From Candidatus Woesearchaeota archaeon (GTDB taxonomy: Archaea; Nanoarchaeota; Nanoarchaeia; Woesearchaeales; CALCXY01), in assembly GCA_030751555.1 (NCBI GenBank), contig JASMFX010000162.1, forward strand, positions 1 through 9,050: 9,050 bases of DNA, read 5' to 3'. Every line of letters starts with the position of its first letter. Position 1 is the stretch's first letter. The notes beneath the pieces were generated by a model. It saw nothing but the letters and a program-made list of their open reading frames with translations, was not told the DNA's origin and ran no database searches. This document shows, in pieces, positions 1 to 5,595 of this stretch. Position numbers and translations under genes: made by a program.

Positions 1-108
1 ACATTCACCAACATCAAAGACTTCATACAACACTACAACAACAAAAGACCCCACATGAGCCTACACTACAAAACACCACAAGAAGTATGGAACGAATTCG
101 TTAACTAG
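1..108 (+). CDS. Transposase/integrase core, C-terminal fragment
   Basis: Frame 1 is open from the window edge to TAG at 106–108 and encodes 35 residues. They include YNNKRPHMSLHYKTPQEVW, the classic C-terminal tail of rve-type DDE transposases of the IS3/IS481/IS2 kind (consensus YN..RPH.SL...TP.E.W). The catalytic D, D and E residues are upstream of the window, so I cannot tell whether the full gene is intact. The stop codon lies within the first copy of the terminal 18-bp repeat. The fragment type is clear from the sequence; the exact IS family is inferred. Confidence 0.8.
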   Translation, partial: TFTNIKDFIQHYNNKRPHMSLHYKTPQEVWNEFVN

Positions 109-134
109 TTTCGTGTCGTTAACCAGTTTCGGGA
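99..134. repeat. Two tandem 18-bp repeats at the IS end
   Basis: CGTTAACTAGTTTCGTGT at 99–116 is followed directly by CGTTAACCAGTTTCGGGA at 117–134. They match at 15 of 18 positions. The repeats overlap the transposase stop codon and lie just inside the inferred IS tip, so they are probably binding sites for the transposase. The left end would be needed to test this. Confidence 0.7.
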
Positions 135-154
135 TAACAGAGTGCCGCTACAGA

Positions 155-1768
155 TCACAAACCTAAACTAGCCATAATCTTATCAGGATCAAAAGCTTCT
201 AGATCATTATAAGTCTGCCCAGTACCAATATATAAAACAGGCTTCTTGGTTACATAACTCACACTCACAGCAGCCCCTCCTTTTTCATCAATATCAGCCT
301 TTGAAAGAATAATCCCATCCAGCTCAACTACTTCATTAAATTTCTTAGCCTGTTCCACACAATCATTCCCAGTTATGCTCTCTCCAACAAAAATCAAGGC
401 ATCAGGCTTAGCTACTCTTACTATTTTCTTCATCTCATCCAGAAGATTCTCATTACTATGCAACCTTCCTGCAGTATCAATTAAAACAGCATCTATATGC
501 TTTGCCTTAGCGTGCTGAACAGCATCAAAAGCAACTGCAGCAGGATCACTCCCATAATCTTGCTTTATCAGTTTAACACCCAAAGCATCTGCATGCTTCT
601 GCAACTGATCAATTGCTGCAGCCCTAAATGTATCAGCAGCAGCCAAAACACAGGTTAGATTTTCATTAAGAAGCTTTTTTGCAAACTTAGCAATACTAGT
701 AGTCTTTCCAGACCCATTAATTCCAACAAAGCAGATAACATACGGCTTTTTGGTCTCAATCTTTGCAATTAAATCAAAAGAATCTATACTAAGAATATCT
801 TTAAGGCTCTGCTTCAGGGATTTCATGATTTCCTCTGTCACCTTGCCCCTCCTAATAGGGGTTGTAGTAAGGTGTTGTTTCAAATCCTCTTTAATCTTTT
901 CAATAACCTCAACAGCAACATTGCTTTCCATTAAAACTACCTCTAAATCCCAGAAAAGCTCTTCAAACTTTTTTTCAGAGATTGTTGTACGAGTTATTGG
1001 TTGAGTTAGCCTTTTTAGAACACTTTGTTTTTTTTCAGGCTCTTTAACAACCTCCTCTGGTTTTTGATCCTCAACAGGTTTAGACTCTTCAACAGGCTCA
1101 GAAACATCTTCCTTAGGTTTTGGCTCTTCAACTGGTTTTTCTTCTGGTTCTGGCTCTTTATCTTTCTTAGAAAATAGTTTCTTAAAAAAACCCTTTTTTT
1201 CAGGTTCTTCCTCTAAATCTTTAACAACAGTCTTTTCCTCTTCTAAAGCCTCTTCTACTTCAGCATCAACATGAACCTCTTTGACTACCTCCTCTACTGG
1301 CTCTTCTACAATCTCTTCAGGTTTTTCCTCCTCAACAGGTTTAGGTTCCTCAGCTTGTTTTTCCACTTCCTCCAAGGGTTTCTCCTCAACAGGTTTGGAC
1401 TCTTCAACAGGCTCAGAAACATCTTCCTTAGGTTTTGGCTCCTCAGCTGGTTTTTCCGCTTCTTCAGAAAATGGTTCCTCAATAAAAGATCCTTCAGGTC
1501 CCTCTACAGAACTCGGCTTAGTCTCAGTTTCTATCTCATCAACCTCAGCAGTTAAATCCTCACTAGGCTCTTCAATTACAGGTTCTTCAACTACCTCTTC
1601 AACCTCGGGCTCCTTTTCTTCAATAGGCTCATCAGGTTTAGGTTCAATAGGGGTAGGTTCTTCTTTGATTTCCTCAATAGACTCATCAGTATCTTCAGAA
1701 GTCTCTTCTACTTTCTTGCTAAATTTAGATATAGCCCCTTTTAGCTTATCCTTAAGAAATTTAAACAT
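155..1768 (-). CDS. ftsY: FtsY, signal recognition particle receptor
   Basis: FtsY is the membrane-associated GTPase that docks SRP54–ribosome complexes at the Sec translocon. The C-terminal NG domain (about residues 246–537) has every GTPase motif: GINGSGKTT (349–357), DTFRAAAIDQ (379–388), DTAGR (431–435), SKAD (489–492, the archaeal version of TKxD) and GTGQ (515–518). In front of it lie an amphipathic Lys/Phe-rich start (MFKFLKDKLKG), which probably binds membrane, and about 220 residues of Glu/Pro/Val-rich low-complexity sequence with internal repeats. A second basic patch, KKGFFKKLFSKK (191–202), interrupts the acidic region. I chose the ATG at 1768 (537 aa), which overlaps the prefoldin stop by 8 bp; a TTG at 1786 would add six residues. 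The gene is co-transcribed after prefoldin alpha, a common archaeal arrangement. Confidence 0.96.
   Translation of the reverse strand: MFKFLKDKLKGAISKFSKKVEETSEDTDESIEEIKEEPTPIEPKPDEPIEEKEPEVEEVVEEPVIEEPSEDLTAEVDEIETETKPSSVEGPEGSFIEEPFSEEAEKPAEEPKPKEDVSEPVEESKPVEEKPLEEVEKQAEEPKPVEEEKPEEIVEEPVEEVVKEVHVDAEVEEALEEEKTVVKDLEEEPEKKGFFKKLFSKKDKEPEPEEKPVEEPKPKEDVSEPVEESKPVEDQKPEEVVKEPEKKQSVLKRLTQPITRTTISEKKFEELFWDLEVVLMESNVAVEVIEKIKEDLKQHLTTTPIRRGKVTEEIMKSLKQSLKDILSIDSFDLIAKIETKKPYVICFVGINGSGKTTSIAKFAKKLLNENLTCVLAAADTFRAAAIDQLQKHADALGVKLIKQDYGSDPAAVAFDAVQHAKAKHIDAVLIDTAGRLHSNENLLDEMKKIVRVAKPDALIFVGESITGNDCVEQAKKFNEVVELDGIILSKADIDEKGGAAVSVSYVTKKPVLYIGTGQTYNDLEAFDPDKIMASLGL
1071..1140. repeat. 70-bp direct repeat inside ftsY, copy 1
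   Basis: This stretch matches 1386–1455 at 67 of 70 bases, exactly 315 bp (105 codons) away and in the same frame. It encodes EEPKPKEDVSEPVEESKPVE, found twice in the acidic domain of FtsY. This near-identity at DNA level points to recent duplication or gene conversion, not just biased composition. Confidence 0.9.
1386..1455. repeat. 70-bp direct repeat inside ftsY, copy 2
   Basis: This is the partner of the copy at 1071–1140, differing at three bases. A shorter, more diverged relative begins near 1332, where the bases TCAACAGGTTTAGG recur. The flanks of the two 70-bp copies do not match well, so the duplication is local and does not cover the full 315-bp unit. Confidence 0.9.
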
Positions 1769-2204
1769 TTTCAGATTGAGAAACAAGATTTTTCAGATCT
1801 TGCTCTAATTTTGCTGATTGCTCATGTAATTTTTGAAATTGGATAACAAGATTGTCATGCACTTCCTCCAACTCTTTTTTTTGAACTGTCAACATATCTT
1901 TTACCTGAGGAAAGCTCTTTGCAACAACAGTATTGCTACCCACATTAACAAGAAACTCACTATTATCTTTCAGAGCAGTCTTAAAAAAAATGCCATTTGC
2001 AACAGGGATAAGCATCTCATCCTCTTTTTTTGCCTCTTTAAGATGATCAAGATTCTCAGTCACAGAGTTAAGATCAGTTAGTTGCTCCTGAATACTCTCA
2101 ATTTGCTCCTGGACTTGTTTAACCTGCTGAGTAACCATTTGGTACTCTACGTAGCCTTCTTTCATTTGTTTCTCTATTCCTTTGTCAGGTTTATCTTTTG
2201 CCAT
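1761..2204 (-). CDS. pfdA: Prefoldin alpha subunit (GimC alpha)
   Basis: Prefoldin is a cytosolic hexamer of two alpha and four beta subunits that holds unfolded proteins and passes them to the thermosome. The 147-residue product has the family's usual size and layout. An N-terminal coiled coil (about 10–57, rich in Gln/Glu/Val heptads) is followed by the beta-hairpin section (LIPVANGIFFKTALKD, about 65–80, then VNVGSNTVVAKS at 86–97). A C-terminal coiled coil (about 100–142) completes it. The motif 'LKEAKKEDEMLIPV' is typical of archaeal prefoldin alpha. I chose the ATG at 2204 over the TTG at 2213, since a TATA box lies about 26 nt upstream of it. The gene is first in a pair with ftsY. The beta subunit is not in the window. 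Confidence 0.93.
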   Translation of the reverse strand: MAKDKPDKGIEKQMKEGYVEYQMVTQQVKQVQEQIESIQEQLTDLNSVTENLDHLKEAKKEDEMLIPVANGIFFKTALKDNSEFLVNVGSNTVVAKSFPQVKDMLTVQKKELEEVHDNLVIQFQKLHEQSAKLEQDLKNLVSQSENV

Positions 2205-2225
2205 ATAAATCAAGAAATGATTATC

Positions 2226-2236
2226 TTTTAAAAAGG
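2226..2236 (-). promoter_or_regulatory. TATA promoter of pfdA–ftsY
   Basis: On the minus strand CCTTTTTAAAA is centred about 26 nt before the ATG at 2204. In archaea transcription starts about 25 bp after the TATA centre, so the message would start at or near the ATG and be leaderless. No Shine-Dalgarno sequence precedes the gene. The box lies between the scpA stop and the pfdA start, so pfdA–ftsY can be transcribed independently of scpA. Confidence 0.55.
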
Positions 2237-2246
2237 TATCGTATGG

Positions 2247-3005
2247 TTAAACCACTCCCAAATCATTCTTAACAGACTTCTTATTCTTCTTCAAATAAAT
2301 CTTTATATCCCCAAAGTGCTCTTGCTGTTCCAGATCAAGCTTTCTCTGATTTGTGAGATGCAAAAGAGGTAAAAAAGTCATCACTTTATCTTGCTTCTTT
2401 GCCTCAGGAGGCAAGAGGTTATGATAAAATATCTGTTTTTTGCCTAATTTGAAAAAAGAGAGAATTTTATGATAGGTTTGTCTTATCATCAATCCAACAT
2501 CCATCTTGATTGGATCGTATTCAAACTGAGAGGCTGGAATGCTTCGCTCAACCCTTCGTTTTTTCACCTCAAGTGCTTGTTCCAAAGCATTAACAAGATC
2601 ATAGACAGACACCTTTCTTTTTCTTGGTTGTGGTGTTCTCGGAATTAATTTCTTCATCTCTCCCTCTGTCTGCGGCCTTGCTTGGAGTTGCTCTAATTCG
2701 TTGTAAAACTCCTCGCTACTCATATCCTCAGTTGAGGAAATCAGCCTATCCAGTTCCATTATGTCCTCTTCAACAAATCTTGTGGATTTTAATTTGAGTA
2801 AAATAGCAGCTGCTAGAACCACTTTGCCTGACATCCTAAAATCAGTTTTTTTCATAGCTCTCACAGTATCAATATACTTTTGAGAGAGCAAAGAAACATC
2901 AACATCCCATGGATCCATCCCTTCATCTTTAACCAAACTGTAAAGAATAGTCTGCCAAGTAACTTCATCCTCTTCCAACAATAATTTAAATACTCTGTCT
3001 TGCAT
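2247..3005 (-). CDS. scpA: ScpA, segregation and condensation protein A
   Basis: ScpA is the kleisin that bridges the two heads of SMC in prokaryotic condensin, which compacts and segregates the chromosome. The 252-residue product has the usual length. The N-terminal part carries the family signature DPWDVDVSLL (31–40) and SGKVVLAAAILLKLKS (59–74), the SMC-neck-binding helical region. A linker follows with TPQPRKRKVSVYDLVNALE (124–142). The C-terminal winged-helix part contains FLPLLHLTNQRKLDL (211–225) and the FGDI motif, which contacts the SMC head. The start is an ATG with a TATA box 36 nt upstream. No smc or scpB gene is adjacent in this window, unlike many archaea where smc is the neighbour. 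Confidence 0.93.
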   Translation of the reverse strand: MQDRVFKLLLEEDEVTWQTILYSLVKDEGMDPWDVDVSLLSQKYIDTVRAMKKTDFRMSGKVVLAAAILLKLKSTRFVEEDIMELDRLISSTEDMSSEEFYNELEQLQARPQTEGEMKKLIPRTPQPRKRKVSVYDLVNALEQALEVKKRRVERSIPASQFEYDPIKMDVGLMIRQTYHKILSFFKLGKKQIFYHNLLPPEAKKQDKVMTFLPLLHLTNQRKLDLEQQEHFGDIKIYLKKNKKSVKNDLGVV

Positions 3006-3036
3006 TGTGAATTCAAATAGAAAATCAGGTTATAAG

Positions 3037-3050
3037 TATATAAACCTTTA
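3037..3050 (-). promoter_or_regulatory. TATA promoter of scpA
   Basis: On the minus strand TAAAGG (BRE-like) leads into TTTATATA at 3044–3037, centred about 36 nt before the scpA ATG. This predicts a leader of about 10 nt with no Shine-Dalgarno sequence. The box lies in the gap after the GNAT-like gene. Confidence 0.55.
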
Positions 3051-3054
3051 GGAA

Positions 3055-3525
3055 TTAAAACTCCCTTTTCATATGGATAGTCCTAATCTCAACACCTGCT
3101 TCGGGATAGTTATAGACCTTCTCTCCAACTTTTTCATATCCCAAGTCATCATAGAAGGATTCTTCGCTCGGTAATACACGAACAACGACCTCAGGAGCAT
3201 AGGTATTCATGAGCTCGCCCTCCAATGCAGCAACGATTTTACCAGCAACCTCCTCGGTATCGAACTGCGGATCAACGTAAATCTTCTCCATCTCACTGCC
3301 CTTTATCGCTCCGATACCTTCAATCTGTCCATCCTTATCCCAGAGAAACAGATTAAGTTCTCTTTTTTCAAAATAACCATCTGCAGTGAATTTATTTACA
3401 AGAAACTCCTTTATTTTTTGGTCAGCCTCTACAGTTTCTGCAAACGCTGCTTTAATAATCTCTTTTACCCTTGTCATGTCTTCTGGTGTTGCTTTTCTTA
3501 GCAACAATAACTCCCAACGCTCCAC
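3055..3525 (-). CDS. GNAT-family N-acetyltransferase-like protein
   Basis: The 156-residue product follows the GNAT plan. LLLRKATPEDMTRVKEIIKA (7–26) is the strand 1–helix 1 opening, IEGIGAIKGSEMEKIYVDP (68–86) covers strands 3–4, and FYDDLGYEKVGEKVY (124–138) is the typical late motif. GNAT enzymes move an acetyl group from acetyl-CoA to an amine; the substrate here is unknown. The acetyl-CoA loop, normally Q/RxxGxG/A after strand 4, reads QFDTEEVAGK and is degenerate, so activity is uncertain. The start is awkward. The frame opens with GTG at 3525, and TTG codons at 3507 and 3504 are alternatives; the first ATG (3477) would cut off strand 1. The first 74 bp overlap the truncated FTR1 gene in another frame, which suggests the 5' end was rebuilt by a deletion. 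Confidence 0.7.
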   Translation of the reverse strand: MERWELLLLRKATPEDMTRVKEIIKAAFAETVEADQKIKEFLVNKFTADGYFEKRELNLFLWDKDGQIEGIGAIKGSEMEKIYVDPQFDTEEVAGKIVAALEGELMNTYAPEVVVRVLPSEESFYDDLGYEKVGEKVYNYPEAGVEIRTIHMKREF

Positions 3526-3970
3526 TTACTAAACTCATGCCAGAAGAGTAGTGGAGTGCGTTGAGAAAGATAACAGTCTCTATCCCTTCCCTAATGATTG
3601 CTAAGAAAACCAACAAGAAAATGCCAAACTTGCCATAAGTAGGATTTTCAATATGCTTAGCAACCTTTCCTTCAATAGTAGCCAGATGTTTTTGCTTCTT
3701 CATCCAGAGAATCATGGTTGTAAGTAAAAATGCACCAATAAGCATGGTTATGCCTTCAAATAATTCCTCTGTCCTGCCTTCGAAACCGCCTGCAACAACT
3801 GTAAACAATAGAGCTGACAAAATACTGGCTAGGATACCCACAACAATTGCGTAATAGACACTTTTTTTGTATTGTTGATTATTTGTTCGGTCTAGATAGG
3901 ATAATACTATCCCTACTAAAAGACTCGCTTCTAAAGTTTCTCTTGAAGTTACTAAAAAACTTGCTAACAT
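3452..3970 (-). CDS. FTR1-family iron permease, C-terminally truncated
   Basis: FTR1/EfeU permeases carry iron across the membrane using two REXXE motifs. Both are present: RETLE (10–14) in the first membrane segment and REGIE (127–131) in the fourth. Hydrophobic segments lie near 2–24, 40–62, 72–90, 115–137 and 143–156. Family members usually have about 270–290 residues and seven membrane segments. Here homology stops after SLVSGALGVIVA, and the frame ends in a polar tail (KKSNTRRHDKGKRDY) that is really the GNAT coding sequence read in another frame. About 100–120 residues (segments 5–7) are missing. I infer a deletion that joined the middle of this gene to the GNAT gene. The protein is probably non-functional, although the promoter and start ATG remain. 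Confidence 0.8.
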   Translation of the reverse strand: MLASFLVTSRETLEASLLVGIVLSYLDRTNNQQYKKSVYYAIVVGILASILSALLFTVVAGGFEGRTEELFEGITMLIGAFLLTTMILWMKKQKHLATIEGKVAKHIENPTYGKFGIFLLVFLAIIREGIETVIFLNALHYSSGMSLVSGALGVIVAKKSNTRRHDKGKRDY

Positions 3971-3986
3971 CTTAACTATTGTTAAG
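3971..3986. promoter_or_regulatory. Perfect palindrome before the FTR1 gene, possible operator
   Basis: CTTAACTATTGTTAAG is a perfect 6-4-6 inverted repeat that ends directly at the ATG of the FTR1-like gene and covers its predicted transcription start. Its place and symmetry fit a repressor site, for example a DtxR-type metal regulator, which commonly controls iron uptake in archaea. The regulator is inferred only. Confidence 0.4.
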
Positions 3987-4000
3987 TTTTGTAGAGGTAG

Positions 4001-4008
4001 TATTTAAA
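4001..4008 (-). promoter_or_regulatory. TATA box of the FTR1-like gene
   Basis: On the minus strand TTTAAATA is centred about 35 nt before the ATG at 3970, so transcription should start near 3979, inside the palindrome. It is divergent from the promoter at 4023–4030. Confidence 0.5.
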
Positions 4009-4022
4009 GATTGTGAAAAAAC

Positions 4023-4030
4023 TTTAAAAA
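4023..4030 (+). promoter_or_regulatory. TATA box of the membrane-protein gene at 4052
   Basis: TTTAAAAA, preceded by an A-rich BRE-like stretch (GAAAAAAC), is centred about 26 nt before the ATG at 4052. This predicts a leaderless message. A C-run (4044–4049) sits just before the ATG; there is no Shine-Dalgarno sequence. Confidence 0.5.
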
Positions 4031-4051
4031 CTAACTAAGAATACCCCCCTT

Positions 4052-4684
4052 ATGGAGTATAGAAACATATTTAGAGACTTTGTAAGTAGAAAAACAAAAA
4101 TTATTACGATAGCAGTCCTTGTAGCAGCAATGAGCCTGGGACCTGCTTTATTCAACCGCATTCGAATAAAAGAGAGTAACACGCCAGATGTTCTCAAGTA
4201 TGAACTGAGTAAGAGAGGTGCTGTAGAATCACCTACAGTCGGTATGATGTATAATGGCTTTATTTCAGCAGGAATTGATCTACAAAACATAGGCGATCAT
4301 GCAATAGCCAAAGAAGCTCTTATAATAGATTATTTACCTGAGGGAATCTCAGAAAATGACGTGTGTGAATATAGTGTAATGTACAAAAGCAAAGAGGGAG
4401 AATTGCTGTTTACAAGATTTAGGCAAGTCCGTCAGAATGGAGAATGGCAACCGTACGTGTTCCTGAAGAGTACTGGCCCCTATAAAATACTGGAACCCAT
4501 TGAAAATCCTGAATTACGAGATACCGCTATAAGAGCATGGCACCTAGTGAACACGAGTATCCCAGAACATTTAATCCTAGAAGACAGCTCTGAGTTAGGA
4601 GACCGGCTTAGAAATTACGCTGCAACAGTTTTACCACCTAAACATATTAACACTTCTCCTGAACAAAATCAACCAACTGAATAA
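4052..4684 (+). CDS. Hypothetical membrane-anchored protein
   Basis: I do not recognise this 210-residue protein. It has a short basic N-terminus (MEYRNIFRDFVSRKTK) and one hydrophobic segment at about 17–34 (IITIAVLVAAMSLGPALF). A soluble part of about 170 residues follows, with the sequence pattern of alternating beta strands (ISAGIDLQNIGDHAIAKEAL, 71–90). This part resembles a beta-sandwich exposed outside the membrane, but that is only an impression. The C-terminus is polar (NTSPEQNQPTE). No lipobox or catalytic motif is visible. It has its own promoter and is divergent from the FTR1-like gene. Its last 38 bp overlap, on the opposite strand, the end of the polyprenyl synthase gene. The TATA spacing supports the ATG start. 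Confidence 0.75.
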   Translation: MEYRNIFRDFVSRKTKIITIAVLVAAMSLGPALFNRIRIKESNTPDVLKYELSKRGAVESPTVGMMYNGFISAGIDLQNIGDHAIAKEALIIDYLPEGISENDVCEYSVMYKSKEGELLFTRFRQVRQNGEWQPYVFLKSTGPYKILEPIENPELRDTAIRAWHLVNTSIPEHLILEDSSELGDRLRNYAATVLPPKHINTSPEQNQPTE

Positions 4685-5591
4685 AACTCTCCTTATACAT
4701 AGAATCTTCCAGATTTACTAAACTTTCTTTAGCCTTATCCAAATAAGAATTTATTACTTTCTTAGTTATTTTATCAGCACCAGAAGAAGTAAGCCTTGAC
4801 CTAATTGTATCTCCTACTTTTTTATCTTTAGAGGAAAGTAAAGCCTTCAACTCCTTTTTTTCTTTGTCAGGGATCTCTTCAAAGAGATAAATCAAAGGAA
4901 GTGTAACCTCTCCAACTGACAAGTCCTGCTGCACACCCTTCCCCAACTTCTTTTCCTCTCCCATAAGATCCATGTAATCGTCAATAATCTGGAAAGCAAT
5001 CCCAAAATTAAGCCCAAATTGCTTAAGTTCTCTATTTAATCCCCCAACCTCACAAGAAGCAGCAAATAAGGAAGCAGTTTTCTTCTCAACAAAAGTAAGA
5101 TATTGCTCTTTTGAGAGATCTAGATTCCCTCGTTGCAAAACCTGGAGCAACTGGCCTTCTGACATCTCTTTTACAGCAGAAACAACAGATTTCATAAGAT
5201 CATTATCTCCAGAATCTGCAATAAGCTCAAAAGCTGTGGAATAGAGATAATCACCTAGACCAATAGGAATCCCATCTCCAAATTTAGCATTCACTGTGGG
5301 TTGATTATGGCGCAAGGAAGAATTATCCATGACATCATCATGCAGCAAAGAAGCCATATGGATCAATTCCATTGCAGCAGCTATTTTTGCCACATTTGAG
5401 ACACCATTATTTACTGCTTTAGCAGAAAGAATAACTAACCCAGGCCTGATTCTTTTCCCTAGAGAATCTAAAAGATATTGATTGATCTTTAACAAAGATT
5501 TATTATCAAAATTATTAAGTGATTTTTTAATAATAGTATCTACTTCAACTAGATCCTTCTCAATAGGTTGATAGATAGTTTTCAAATTCAT
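4647..5591 (-). CDS. Trans-polyprenyl diphosphate synthase
   Basis: This enzyme joins isopentenyl diphosphate units onto an allylic primer to make an all-trans prenyl chain. The 314-residue product has all the motifs: GKRIRP (45–50), the first Asp-rich motif LLHDDVMD (82–89), the KTA motif (171–173), and the second Asp-rich motif DDYMD (204–208) followed by KGVQQDL and EVTLPLIYLFE. The residues four and five before the first Asp motif are Ser and Ala. Archaeal GGPP synthases usually have an aromatic residue at the fifth position, so a small one suggests a longer product (heptaprenyl to decaprenyl). I chose the ATG at 5591, 4 bp after the prenyltransferase stop; a GTG at 5627 would overlap that gene. 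The pair is surely one operon. The 3' end overlaps the plus-strand gene by 38 bp. Confidence 0.92.
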   Translation of the reverse strand: MNLKTIYQPIEKDLVEVDTIIKKSLNNFDNKSLLKINQYLLDSLGKRIRPGLVILSAKAVNNGVSNVAKIAAAMELIHMASLLHDDVMDNSSLRHNQPTVNAKFGDGIPIGLGDYLYSTAFELIADSGDNDLMKSVVSAVKEMSEGQLLQVLQRGNLDLSKEQYLTFVEKKTASLFAASCEVGGLNRELKQFGLNFGIAFQIIDDYMDLMGEEKKLGKGVQQDLSVGEVTLPLIYLFEEIPDKEKKELKALLSSKDKKVGDTIRSRLTSSGADKITKKVINSYLDKAKESLVNLEDSMYKESFIQLVDFVQEKC

Positions 5592-5595
5592 TTTA

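Larger units (their letters stand above)
1..139 (+). mobile_element. Right end of an IS3/IS481-like insertion sequence
   Basis: The window opens inside an insertion sequence. It contains the last codons of a DDE transposase followed by a short non-coding end. Read on the minus strand, the likely outer tip starts TGTTATCCCGAAACTGG at 139; a TGT tip fits the IS481 family. The boundary at 139 is inferred, because the left end and any target duplication lie outside the window. The element stops 15 bp before the ftsY stop codon, so it sits just downstream of ftsY without breaking it. Confidence 0.6.

Noticed and set aside
1769..1786. TTG start of FtsY six codons upstream
   Set aside because: It has no Shine-Dalgarno support and lengthens the overlap with prefoldin; the ATG at 1768 starts cleanly on the amphipathic helix. 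It cannot be excluded entirely.
1281..1808. Plus-strand frame of 175 codons, Ser/Gly/Thr-rich
   Set aside because: It is antisense to the acidic ftsY repeats; its Ser-rich composition is the mirror of the GAA/GAG Glu codons. No promoter or known motif supports it.
4024..4290. Minus-strand frame of 88 codons opposite the 4052 gene
   Set aside because: It lies antisense to a gene with a good promoter and plausible membrane topology, and has no recognisable domain.
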